Source of the DNA: Steroidobacter gossypii
Lineage (GTDB): Bacteria > Pseudomonadota > Gammaproteobacteria > Steroidobacterales > Steroidobacteraceae
Direction of reading: 5' to 3'
Length of the DNA stretch: 64,000 nt
Assembly (NCBI RefSeq): GCF_016801985.1
Contig: NZ_JAEVLS010000008.1
Location: forward strand, 1 to 64,000
The notes below the pieces were generated by a model. The model was not told the origin of the DNA. It saw only the letters and a program-made list of their open reading frames with translations, and did not search any database. Within the stretch, counting starts at the first letter, position 1. Each line of letters starts with the position of its first letter. Both the position numbers and the translations under genes were made by a program. Positions 57,503-64,000 of the stretch are shown in pieces.

Positions 57503-57835
57503 ATGAGTGATGCGAAGTTTCTCGCCGTCACGGACGCCAGCTTCGAGCAGCAGGTGCTGGCCGCGGCCGGCCCGGTGTTGTTGAAGTTCGAAGCCGACTG
57601 GTGCGGACCTTGCCAGGCGATGAAGCCCATGATCGAAGACATCGCGCGCGACTACGATGGCCGTCTGACGGTGGCCACCATGGACGTCGACCAGAACAAT
57701 CAGACGCCGTATCGCTTCGGTGTCCGTGGCGTGCCGACAGTCATGCTGTTCAAGGGCGGCGAAGTGGTCGGCCAGAAGGTCGGATTGCCGCGCAAGGCCG
57801 AGTTGACCGCGCTGCTGGATGCGAAGCTGAGCTGA
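57503..57835 (+). CDS. trxA: Thioredoxin
   Basis: A 110-residue cytoplasmic thioredoxin with the canonical WCGPC motif (Cys34, Cys37), the conserved MDVDQN strand and the cis-Pro VPTVMLFK motif. ATG 57503 follows a CAGGAGAG ribosome-binding site. It is divergent from the deacetylase gene and is followed by a strong terminator hairpin. It may be a secondary thioredoxin rather than the main one. Confidence 0.93.
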   Translation: MSDAKFLAVTDASFEQQVLAAAGPVLLKFEADWCGPCQAMKPMIEDIARDYDGRLTVATMDVDQNNQTPYRFGVRGVPTVMLFKGGEVVGQKVGLPRKAELTALLDAKLS

Positions 57836-57918
57836 TCGCCTCCACCCCGCGGATTGGGGAAAGGGGCAAGCCCACGGTAAGTCCTACGTGCGCGCCCGGT
57901 CGCGTGGTAGTAGAAACG

Positions 57919-57957
57919 AAAGGCCCTGTCCGACCGCACTCGGGCAGGGCCTTTGTT
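57919..57957 (+). terminator. Intrinsic terminator after thioredoxin
   Basis: A stem of about 14 bp with one G-T pair (57919-57932 with 57941-57954) followed by TTGTTGT. It lies about 85 bp past the trxA stop. A TATAAA -10-like element for the next gene is at 57969-57974. Confidence 0.75.
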
Positions 57958-58003
57958 GTCGAAGCGATTATAAATAAGTCGACCAGGCCCGCAGAGGTGA
58001 CCT

Positions 58004-59998
58004 GTGAAATCCGTTCGGGCGAGACGCCGCGGTGGCCAACCGTCGCAGCACTCGTCACGCAGGGACGGTGACGACCAGAGTGGGGAGGACGATCGGCCCG
58101 GCGATGAACCAGGATCTCCTGTCGTGCGGTTGCGCCTGGCGCATTGGCCGGCCGCCGCGCTGCTGATCGACCGCGAGGGACACATCACCGATGGCAATCG
58201 ACGCGCGGCTCGCCTGTTCGGTGGCCAGCCCGGCGATCTGGTTCGACTTGCCATCGACGAGTTGATCCCGGCCTGGCGGCCTCTCGAAGACAACGATGAC
58301 AATCCGCACGCCAGTCGACGCCGACGCGCGACGGGCCATCGCCTCGACGGCAGTACCTTTCCGTTGCGGTTCTTCCAAATGCGTGTGGCGGCCGACGATG
58401 CGCAGAGCACGTTGGTCACAATTACCCCACGAGCTCGTCTCCACGGCGACTCGCACGTCCGGCATGTTCGCAATCGTCACAGCGAACAACGCCTGCGCGC
58501 GGCGGTGAAGGCAGGGCGCATAGGCACTTGGGTTTGGGATCTGCGCAAGCGCATCGTCTGGTGGGATAGCGCGATGTACAAACTGTGGGGCGAGCGTCGC
58601 CATCACGGGTTCGTGCCGGTTGCCTCGGCCACGGCGCTGCTGCATCCCGACGACCGCGAGTGGGTGGGCCGCATGATGGACGAATACCTCGCCAGCGACG
58701 CGCACGAGATCTCGATGGAGTTGCGACTGCTGCGGCCGGATGGCTCCACGCAGTGGGCCGCGGTGAGCGGAGAGATCGAACGCGACGAGCAGGGCCAGCC
58801 CACTCGGCTCATCGGCGCGACCATCGATGTCACCGCGCGCCGGCAAGCGGAAGAAGCCTTGCATCACGCGCAAAAGATCGAAGCGCTCGGCACGCTCGCC
58901 GGCGGTATCGCGCACGACTTCAATAACATTCTGCTGGCGATCACCGGCAACACACGGCTGGCCATTCAGGAGTTGCCGTCGGATCACCCGGTGCAGAACG
59001 GGCTGGCCGAGATTGCCAAGGCCAGCGCGCGCGCCACCGATCTGGTGAATCGCATTCTCACGTTCAGCCGACAGAGCGAATGCCGACGCGAAATACTGCA
59101 GCTGCAGCCGGCGGTTGAGGAGGCGATCAAACTATTGCGCGCCACGCTCCCGGCGCTGATCGAGATCAATTGCAACTTCGCCCAAGGCCTGCCGCCGGTG
59201 CGTGCCGATGCCACGCAGATCCATCAGGTCATCGTGAACCTGGTGACCAACGCCGCGTACGCCATCGGCGACGGCAAGGCGGGATGCATCACCCTTTCGC
59301 TGGATGAAGCTCATGTGGCGCAGGGCGGCGCGCCGCAGCTCAAGGCGGGACGCTACGTGCGACTGTCCGTCGCCGACACGGGCAGCGGCATGGATCGAGC
59401 CACGCTGGATCGCGCGTTCGATCCATTCTTCACTACCAAGCCGGTCGGTCGAGGCACCGGCTTGGGGCTCAGCGTGGTGGACGGCATCATGCGCAATCAC
59501 GAAGGCTCGGTGATCGTGTCCAGCGAGCCGGGCCGTGGCACGACCTTTCGGCTGTACTTTCCGGCGGTGGAGCCCGCTGCCGAAGCGCGCCCGGCACCAC
59601 AGGAGGCCGCCGTCCAGCAAGCGAAAGGTGCTGGCCGGCGCGTGATGTATATCGATGATGAGGAAGCGCTGGTCTATCTGGTGACGCGTGTCCTGCAAAA
59701 GTCCGGCTATCAGGTATCGGGATTCAGCGATGCCGAGCAGGCATTGCAGACCTTGAGGGAACGGCCGCGAGATTTCGACGTCGTCGTCACCGACCTGTCG
59801 ATGCCGGGCATGTCGGGTTTTCACGTTGCCCGCGCAGTTCACGAAATCCGTGGCGAACTGCCGGTGGTGGTGACCTCCGGCTACGTTCGAGCCGAAGATC
59901 GCGAGACGGCCAAAGACGTCGGCGTGCGCGATCTGGTGCTCAAGCCGGACACAGTAGAAGAATTGGCTCGCGTCCTGGAACGAGTGTTCGAACGCTGA
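58004..59998 (+). CDS. Hybrid sensor histidine kinase (PAS-PAS-HisKA-HATPase-REC)
   Basis: A 664-residue soluble kinase. An Arg-rich start, two PAS-like domains (about 42-142 and 165-285), the phospho-acceptor H-box GIAHDFNN (His304), the HATPase domain with N-box VNLVTNAAYAI and G-boxes ADTGSGMD and GRGTGLGLSV, then a C-terminal receiver (about 545-664) with acidic pocket YIDDEE, phospho-Asp in VVTDLSMPG and the KP motif. It lacks transmembrane helices and no cognate output regulator is adjacent, so it probably signals through a phosphorelay or an unlinked partner. GTG 58004 has an AGAGGTG site. Confidence 0.92.
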   Translation: MKSVRARRRGGQPSQHSSRRDGDDQSGEDDRPGDEPGSPVVRLRLAHWPAAALLIDREGHITDGNRRAARLFGGQPGDLVRLAIDELIPAWRPLEDNDDNPHASRRRRATGHRLDGSTFPLRFFQMRVAADDAQSTLVTITPRARLHGDSHVRHVRNRHSEQRLRAAVKAGRIGTWVWDLRKRIVWWDSAMYKLWGERRHHGFVPVASATALLHPDDREWVGRMMDEYLASDAHEISMELRLLRPDGSTQWAAVSGEIERDEQGQPTRLIGATIDVTARRQAEEALHHAQKIEALGTLAGGIAHDFNNILLAITGNTRLAIQELPSDHPVQNGLAEIAKASARATDLVNRILTFSRQSECRREILQLQPAVEEAIKLLRATLPALIEINCNFAQGLPPVRADATQIHQVIVNLVTNAAYAIGDGKAGCITLSLDEAHVAQGGAPQLKAGRYVRLSVADTGSGMDRATLDRAFDPFFTTKPVGRGTGLGLSVVDGIMRNHEGSVIVSSEPGRGTTFRLYFPAVEPAAEARPAPQEAAVQQAKGAGRRVMYIDDEEALVYLVTRVLQKSGYQVSGFSDAEQALQTLRERPRDFDVVVTDLSMPGMSGFHVARAVHEIRGELPVVVTSGYVRAEDRETAKDVGVRDLVLKPDTVEELARVLERVFER

Positions 59999-60073
59999 CG
60001 CGCTGTCTCTGTACGGCCCGCGGGCTTTTGCGCTAGGGTCGCAGCTTCGTTTCGCCACGTTGCTGGAGTCACT

Positions 60074-61777
60074 GTGCGCGCCACCGTTCCCTTTATAGGC
60101 TCCTTTGTCGCCATCGCGAAAATCGTTCTGTGTCTCGGGTTGGCCGGTTCGGCGGTGGCTGCCGAGCAGGTCGACCTGATCGTCCATAACGGCGTCATCT
60201 ACGACGGCAGCGGTGGCGACCCGGTGAAGGGCGGTGTGGCTGTTCGCAACGGGCGCGTGGTCGCGGTGGGCAAGCTCACCGACTATCAGGCCAAACAGAA
60301 ACTCGACGCCAGGGGCCTGGCGGTGGCGCCGGGCTTCATCAACACCCTGTCCTGGGCCACCGAATCGTTGATCTACGACGGGCGCGCCATGAGCGACATC
60401 AAGCAGGGCGTGACCCTGGAGATTTTCGGCGAAGGCACGTCGATGGGCCCGGTGAACGCGACCATCCGCGAGGAGATGATCAAGACGCAAGGTGACATTC
60501 GCTACGAGATCACCTGGACCACGCTGGGCGAGTATCTGGAGCACCTGGTGAAGCGCGGCGTTTCGCCGAACGTTGCATCGTTCGTCGGCGCGGCTACGGT
60601 TCGCGCGCACGAAATCGGTTATGAGAATCGAGCGCCAACGCCTGCCGAGCTCGGCCGTATGCAAGAGCTGGTTCGACAGGCGATGCGCGAGGGCGCGCTC
60701 GGTGTGGGCAGTTCCCTGATCTACGCACCGGCGTCTTACGCCAAGACCGACGAGCTGATCGCGTTGACCAAAGTCGCCGGGGAATTTGGCGGCGCCTACA
60801 TTTCTCACCTGCGCAGCGAAGGCGATCGCTTCCTTGAAGCTCTGGATGAGTTGTTGCTGATCGCGCGCGAGGCCAATGTGCCGGCGCAGGTGTATCACCT
60901 GAAGGCCGCCGGCCAGAAGAACTGGCCGAAGATGCAGCAGGCGATCGACAAGATCGAGGCCGCGCGCAGGTCCGGGCTGAAGATCACGGCGGATATGTAC
61001 AGCTATACGGCGGGCGCTACCGGTCTGGACGCCGCCATGCCTACCTGGGTGCAGGAGGGCGGGATCGATGCGTGGGTCGAGCGCTTGAAGAAGCCGGAAA
61101 TCCGCGCGCGTGTGTTGCAGGAGATGCGTGATCCGAACGCCGACTTCGAAAGTCTGTTGCAAGCGGCCGGCTCGGCCGATCGCGTGCTGCTGATCGGCTT
61201 CAAGACCGACAACCTCAAGCCGCTGACCGGCAAGACGCTGGCCGAGGTCGCGAAGATGCGCGGCGTTTCGCCCGAGGAAGCCGCGATCGACCTGGTGATC
61301 GAAGATCACACGCGCGTCGGCACGGCGTATTTCCTGATGTCGGAAGAGAACGTGAAGCTCGGCCTGTCGCAGCCGTGGGTCAACATCGATTCGGATGCGG
61401 AAGCGCCGGCGCCGGAAGGGCCGTTTCTGTTGAGCAATCCGCACCCGCGTGCTTATGGAACATTCGCTCGCTTCCTCGGCCACTATGTGCGCGATCAGAA
61501 GGTGACGACGCTACAGGATGCGATTCGTCGTCTCACCAGCCTGCCGGCGGAGACGTTCAAACTGAAGGATCGCGGCTGCCTGAAGCAGCGATGTTTCGCG
61601 GACATCGTGGTGTTCGATCCCGCCACGATCAAGGACCACGCCACGTTCGAAAAGCCACACCAGTATGCGACTGGCGTACAGCACGTGTTCGTCAATGGCG
61701 TGCAGGTGCTTCGCGACGGTGAGCACACCGGCGCGAAGCCCGGCCAGGTCGTGCGAGGACCTGGCTACCACGAATGA
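60074..61777 (+). CDS. Exported N-acyl-D-amino-acid deacylase-like amidohydrolase
   Basis: A 567-residue protein with a signal peptide (ending near AVAA, residue 30) and the D-aminoacylase/dihydroorotase fold. The expected first metal motif HxH is replaced by FINTLSWATE. Other motifs are kept: FGEGTSMG, the SHLRSEGDR region, VYHLKAAG and the C-terminal ADIVVFDPATI segment. A subset of D-aminoacylase relatives has this NTLSW-type change, so the protein may use one metal or a different chemistry. GTG 60074 has a GGAG site 7-10 nt upstream. Substrate is probably an acylated amino acid or peptide, unproven. Confidence 0.82.
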   Translation: MRATVPFIGSFVAIAKIVLCLGLAGSAVAAEQVDLIVHNGVIYDGSGGDPVKGGVAVRNGRVVAVGKLTDYQAKQKLDARGLAVAPGFINTLSWATESLIYDGRAMSDIKQGVTLEIFGEGTSMGPVNATIREEMIKTQGDIRYEITWTTLGEYLEHLVKRGVSPNVASFVGAATVRAHEIGYENRAPTPAELGRMQELVRQAMREGALGVGSSLIYAPASYAKTDELIALTKVAGEFGGAYISHLRSEGDRFLEALDELLLIAREANVPAQVYHLKAAGQKNWPKMQQAIDKIEAARRSGLKITADMYSYTAGATGLDAAMPTWVQEGGIDAWVERLKKPEIRARVLQEMRDPNADFESLLQAAGSADRVLLIGFKTDNLKPLTGKTLAEVAKMRGVSPEEAAIDLVIEDHTRVGTAYFLMSEENVKLGLSQPWVNIDSDAEAPAPEGPFLLSNPHPRAYGTFARFLGHYVRDQKVTTLQDAIRRLTSLPAETFKLKDRGCLKQRCFADIVVFDPATIKDHATFEKPHQYATGVQHVFVNGVQVLRDGEHTGAKPGQVVRGPGYHE

Positions 61778-61808
61778 CAGCGACTCGGGCATCCTGCCAC
61801 TCGCGGCG

Positions 61809-61830
61809 GCGGGCACATCCCTGTGCCTGC
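61809..61830. terminator. Bidirectional hairpin between convergent genes
   Basis: A 9-bp stem with one G-T pair (61809-61817 with 61822-61830) and a 4-nt loop, between the convergent stops at 61777 and 61835. No long T-run on either side. Confidence 0.4.
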
Positions 61831-61834
61831 GAAG

Positions 61835-62887
61835 TTAGACCGGCGGCGGATTGCGCTCGGTGAAGTCCCGCTGATGCCAGTACGGATAGGCCAGCGGTGT
61901 GGCGCTGGCCTCGTCCAGCTTCTTCACCTGTTCCGCGGTCAGATTCCAGCCGAGTGCGCCGAGGTTTTGCTTCAGCTGCTCTTCGTTGCGTGCGCCGACG
62001 ATGACGTTGGCAACGGTGGGCCGCTGTAGCAACCAGTTCAACGCGATCTGCGGCACGGTCTTGCCGGTTTCCTTGGCCACTGCGTCGAGCGCGTCGACCA
62101 CGTTGTAGAGATATTCGTCGGCGACCGGGGGGCCCTTATCGATGCTCAGTTGCGAGCGCAGCCGCGAAGTTTCGGGCAGGGCCTGACCGCGGCGAATCTT
62201 GCCGGTCAGGCGGCCCCAGCCCAGCGGACTCCAGACGATCGCGCCGACCTTTTGCTCGAGCCCGAGCGGCATCAGTTCCCATTCGTAGTCACGGCCGATC
62301 AGGGAGTAGTAGGCCTGGTGCGCGACATAGCGCGTCCAGCCGTAGCGATCGGCGACCGCCAGCGACTTCATCAAATGCCAGCCGGAGAAGTTCGAGACGC
62401 CGGTGTAACGGATCTTGCCCGCGCGCACCAGGTCGTCGAGGGTCTGCAGGGTTTCTTCGACGGGCGTCGCTGCGTCGTAGCCGTGCAGCTGGAAGATGTC
62501 GATGTAGTCGGTGCCCAGTCGTGTCAGCGCCTTGTCTACGGCGCGCAGTAAATTGAAGCGCGATGAGCCGACGTCGTTCGGGCCGTCACCGTGGCGGAAG
62601 GTTGCCTTGGTGGAAATGATCACCTTGTCACGCCTGCCGCGAAGCGCCGCGCCGAGAATCTCCTCGGCGGCGCCATCGGAGTAGATATCGGCCGAATCGA
62701 ACATGTTGAGACCGGCGTCGAGGCTGATGTCCACCAGCCGGGCCGCGGCCTTCACATCGTTGTCGCCCCAACTCTTGAAAAAGTCACCCTTGCCGCCGAA
62801 CGTGCCGGTGCCAAGGCTGAACACCGGCACCTTGAAGCCGGATCCGCCCAATTGCCTGTATTCCACGCGATGCTCCGCAGGTGCCAT
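61835..62887 (-). CDS. Aldo/keto reductase
   Basis: A 350-residue NADPH-dependent oxidoreductase with a TIM-barrel fold. The catalytic tetrad is complete: Asp64, Tyr69 (DSADIYS), Lys94 (STKATF) and His135 (FQLHGYD). The cofactor-binding region with the VIVGARNEEQL segment is near the C-terminus. The physiological carbonyl substrate is unknown. ATG 62887 faces the REP-like repeat and the asparaginase gene. Confidence 0.93.
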   Translation of the reverse strand: MAPAEHRVEYRQLGGSGFKVPVFSLGTGTFGGKGDFFKSWGDNDVKAAARLVDISLDAGLNMFDSADIYSDGAAEEILGAALRGRRDKVIISTKATFRHGDGPNDVGSSRFNLLRAVDKALTRLGTDYIDIFQLHGYDAATPVEETLQTLDDLVRAGKIRYTGVSNFSGWHLMKSLAVADRYGWTRYVAHQAYYSLIGRDYEWELMPLGLEQKVGAIVWSPLGWGRLTGKIRRGQALPETSRLRSQLSIDKGPPVADEYLYNVVDALDAVAKETGKTVPQIALNWLLQRPTVANVIVGARNEEQLKQNLGALGWNLTAEQVKKLDEASATPLAYPYWHQRDFTERNPPPV

Positions 62888-62965
62888 GAAAGGTGCGGGC
62901 TTTATAACGCATGGACTCGTGAATTGGTGGCACAGGCCCTTTGCCTTCGGCTGGGCTCGGAATAC

Positions 62966-63017
62966 CCACCCCCTTGCCCCCTCCCGATTCCGGGAGGGGG
63001 AACTTCATTTTCATTTT
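62966..63017 (+). repeat. REP-like G/C hairpin, copy 2
   Basis: A CCCACCCCC lead-in, a 10-bp perfect stem (62977-62986 with 62991-63000), a 4-nt loop and a T-rich tail starting TTCATTTTC. It matches copy 1 at 41741 in order and in most bases. It lies in a divergent intergenic region, about 80 bp from the aldo/keto reductase start and 135 bp from the asparaginase start. Confidence 0.75.
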
Positions 63018-63151
63018 TCGCCTGCGTCGGGCTTTCGGAACAGAAGCGTCAGCGGTTCGTCGCCTCCTCGGACGGCGTCAGCCACCGACGCCGATCTGAG
63101 AAGGCCAAGCAGTGGCTTCAGTCCAACGGGTCTGGCTGGTACATTGCGCGG

Positions 63152-63655
63152 ATGCAAAAGCTCGTCCCACCCATCGTAGTCATCACCACCGGCGGCACCA
63201 TCGACAAGGCCTACTTCGACGCGCTCAGCGCGTACAAGATCGGCGAACCGATGGTCAAGAAAATGCTCGATGTGGCCAACGTCACGCGACCGTTCCGGGT
63301 GGTCGAGTTGTTTCGCAAGGACAGCCTGGATCTCACCGATCAGGACCGACGAGCGATGTACGAAACCGTGGCCGCGCTGGACACGGACCGCGTCGTGATT
63401 ACGCACGGCACGGACACGATGACTGAATCCGCCAAGGTGCTGAAGGCCATCCCGGGCAAGACCATCGTGTTCACGGGCGCCCTGTCACCCGCTCGCTTCG
63501 CGGAGAGCGATGCGATGTTCAATCTGGGCATGGCCTTTGCCGCCGTACAAACCCTGCCGCCAGGGGTGTACGTGGCAATGAGCGGCCAGGTCTTCCGCGG
63601 CGACGAAGTGCGCAAGGATCGAGAGCACGCGCGCTTCGTGTCGACAGTCGAATAA
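63152..63655 (+). CDS. Single-domain asparaginase-like protein
   Basis: A 167-residue protein corresponding only to the N-terminal half of L-asparaginases (about 330 residues). The nucleophile motif TTGGTID (Thr13, Thr16 region) and the second catalytic motif HGTDTM (Thr87, Asp88, Thr89) are both present. The C-terminal domain is absent; a stop follows and the next gene is convergent and unrelated. Compact proteins of this kind form a recognised asparaginase-domain family. Activity is unproven. ATG 63152 is preceded by a TACATT -10-like element at 63140-63145, so the transcript might be nearly leaderless. The frame is open upstream to 62591 without homology. Confidence 0.78.
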   Translation: MQKLVPPIVVITTGGTIDKAYFDALSAYKIGEPMVKKMLDVANVTRPFRVVELFRKDSLDLTDQDRRAMYETVAALDTDRVVITHGTDTMTESAKVLKAIPGKTIVFTGALSPARFAESDAMFNLGMAFAAVQTLPPGVYVAMSGQVFRGDEVRKDREHARFVSTVE

Positions 63656-63663
63656 ACCGCCGG

Positions 63664-64000
63664 TCAGGCGTTCGCCGCTTGCTCCCGCGTCGGGCCATGC
63701 GCCAGGTCGCGACGGGCAGCCGCGGGTGTAACGCCCAGGATCTTGCGCATGTGCCGAGCCAGGTGGCTCTGATGCGCAAACGCCCGTGGCGAACGCGATC
63801 TGCGCGATCGACAGCGACTCGTCCTGAAGTAACAACTTCGCTCGCTCCACACGTCGGCGCAAAATGTACTGGTGCACCGGTGTGCCAGTCGAACGGCGGA
63901 ACAGCGTCTTCAAGTGCGACACACTCACGCCCGCCACTTTGGCGATCTCCGCCAGCGGCAGCTCGCTTTCGAGATTGTCTTCGATGTGCGAGATCACCAG
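63664..64000 (-). pseudogene. Frameshifted AraC-family regulator, 5-prime end beyond the window
   Basis: The right-hand part encodes an AraC HTH start (IEDNLESELPLAEIAKVAGVS, then FRRSTGTPVHQYILRRR and a second helix ending IAQIAFATG). Near 63780-63790 the frame breaks: the expected continuation (FAHQSHLARHMRKILGVTP to a stop at 63664) is in another frame. One extra base in a CGGGCGTTTGCG context explains it. Either the gene is inactivated or this is an assembly error. The N-terminus, including any ligand-binding domain, is outside the window. It converges on the asparaginase gene, whose stop is 8 bp away. Confidence 0.8.

Noticed and set aside
60016-60029. Palindrome followed by four T residues as a terminator after the histidine kinase
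   Set aside because: The stem has almost no loop and is too short to be convincing.
59132-61483. A 783-residue open frame antisense to the histidine kinase and D-aminoacylase-like genes
   Set aside because: It spans two well-supported genes and the gap between them, with no homology.

Overview
This window is a gene-dense, GC-rich stretch of a Gram-negative chromosome. Operon content points to a gammaproteobacterium: miaB-phoH-ybeY-corC-lnt in the conserved order, divergent uvrA/ssb, a LapC/YejM-like protein, UppP and lipoproteins with clear lipoboxes. Three TonB-dependent receptors, a TPR-sulfotransferase, a ToxR-like membrane regulator, FecR/DUF6600 and D-aminoacylase-type genes suggest a Nevskiales, Steroidobacterales or Xanthomonadales relative. 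That placement is an inference from gene content. I saw no rRNA, tRNA, CRISPR array, integrase, transposase or phage gene.

Layout. 77-2731: a prolidase, a lipoprotein-anchored MhpD-like hydratase and a small Ala-rich lipoprotein. 2939-9138: a GNAT gene converging on a tightly coupled five-gene minus-strand operon, which I consider the most interesting system here. In transcription order it encodes a TagD-like cytidylyltransferase fused to a ParB/sulfiredoxin-type (SbnI-like) domain, a SAM methyltransferase, a CDP-glycerol glycerophosphotransferase-like protein, a small YidC/Oxa1 paralogue and a polytopic membrane protein with an alkaline-phosphatase-superfamily domain resembling OpgB/LtaS. 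Together they look like a teichoic-acid-like activate-and-transfer pathway in a Gram-negative. 9262-18459: DNA repair, tRNA/ribosome maturation and lipoprotein N-acylation housekeeping genes. 18569-21378: a PaiB-like protein, undecaprenyl-diphosphate phosphatase and a dicarboxylate/amino-acid symporter.

21525-25967 looks like a metal (probably copper) uptake and handling module: DUF2946, a TonB receptor, and an Asp-box propeller with a Cys/His cluster and a thioredoxin-like tail. 26064-28620 pairs a membrane-anchored peptidoglycan amidase with an actin-like ATPase. A desaturase with a coiled-coil tail follows. 30278-33730 holds a TonB receptor divergent from a membrane-bound wHTH regulator, with palindromes between them. 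Then come an EF-hand protein, two tandem amidohydrolases, a TPR-sulfotransferase with its own TonB receptor, and a beta-lactamase-fold hydrolase.

43412-64000: tex, a LapC/YejM-like protein, a FecR/DUF6600 protein, a double cNMP-binding/rhodanese protein, a DUF885 peptidase, an ArsC/YffB protein, a TIM-barrel isomerase-like protein, a cysteine hydrolase, a GlxA-like regulator, a polysaccharide deacetylase, thioredoxin, a hybrid histidine kinase, a D-aminoacylase-like protein, an aldo/keto reductase, a single-domain asparaginase and a frameshifted AraC gene cut by the window edge. Two copies of a REP-like G/C hairpin lie at about 41741 and 62966.
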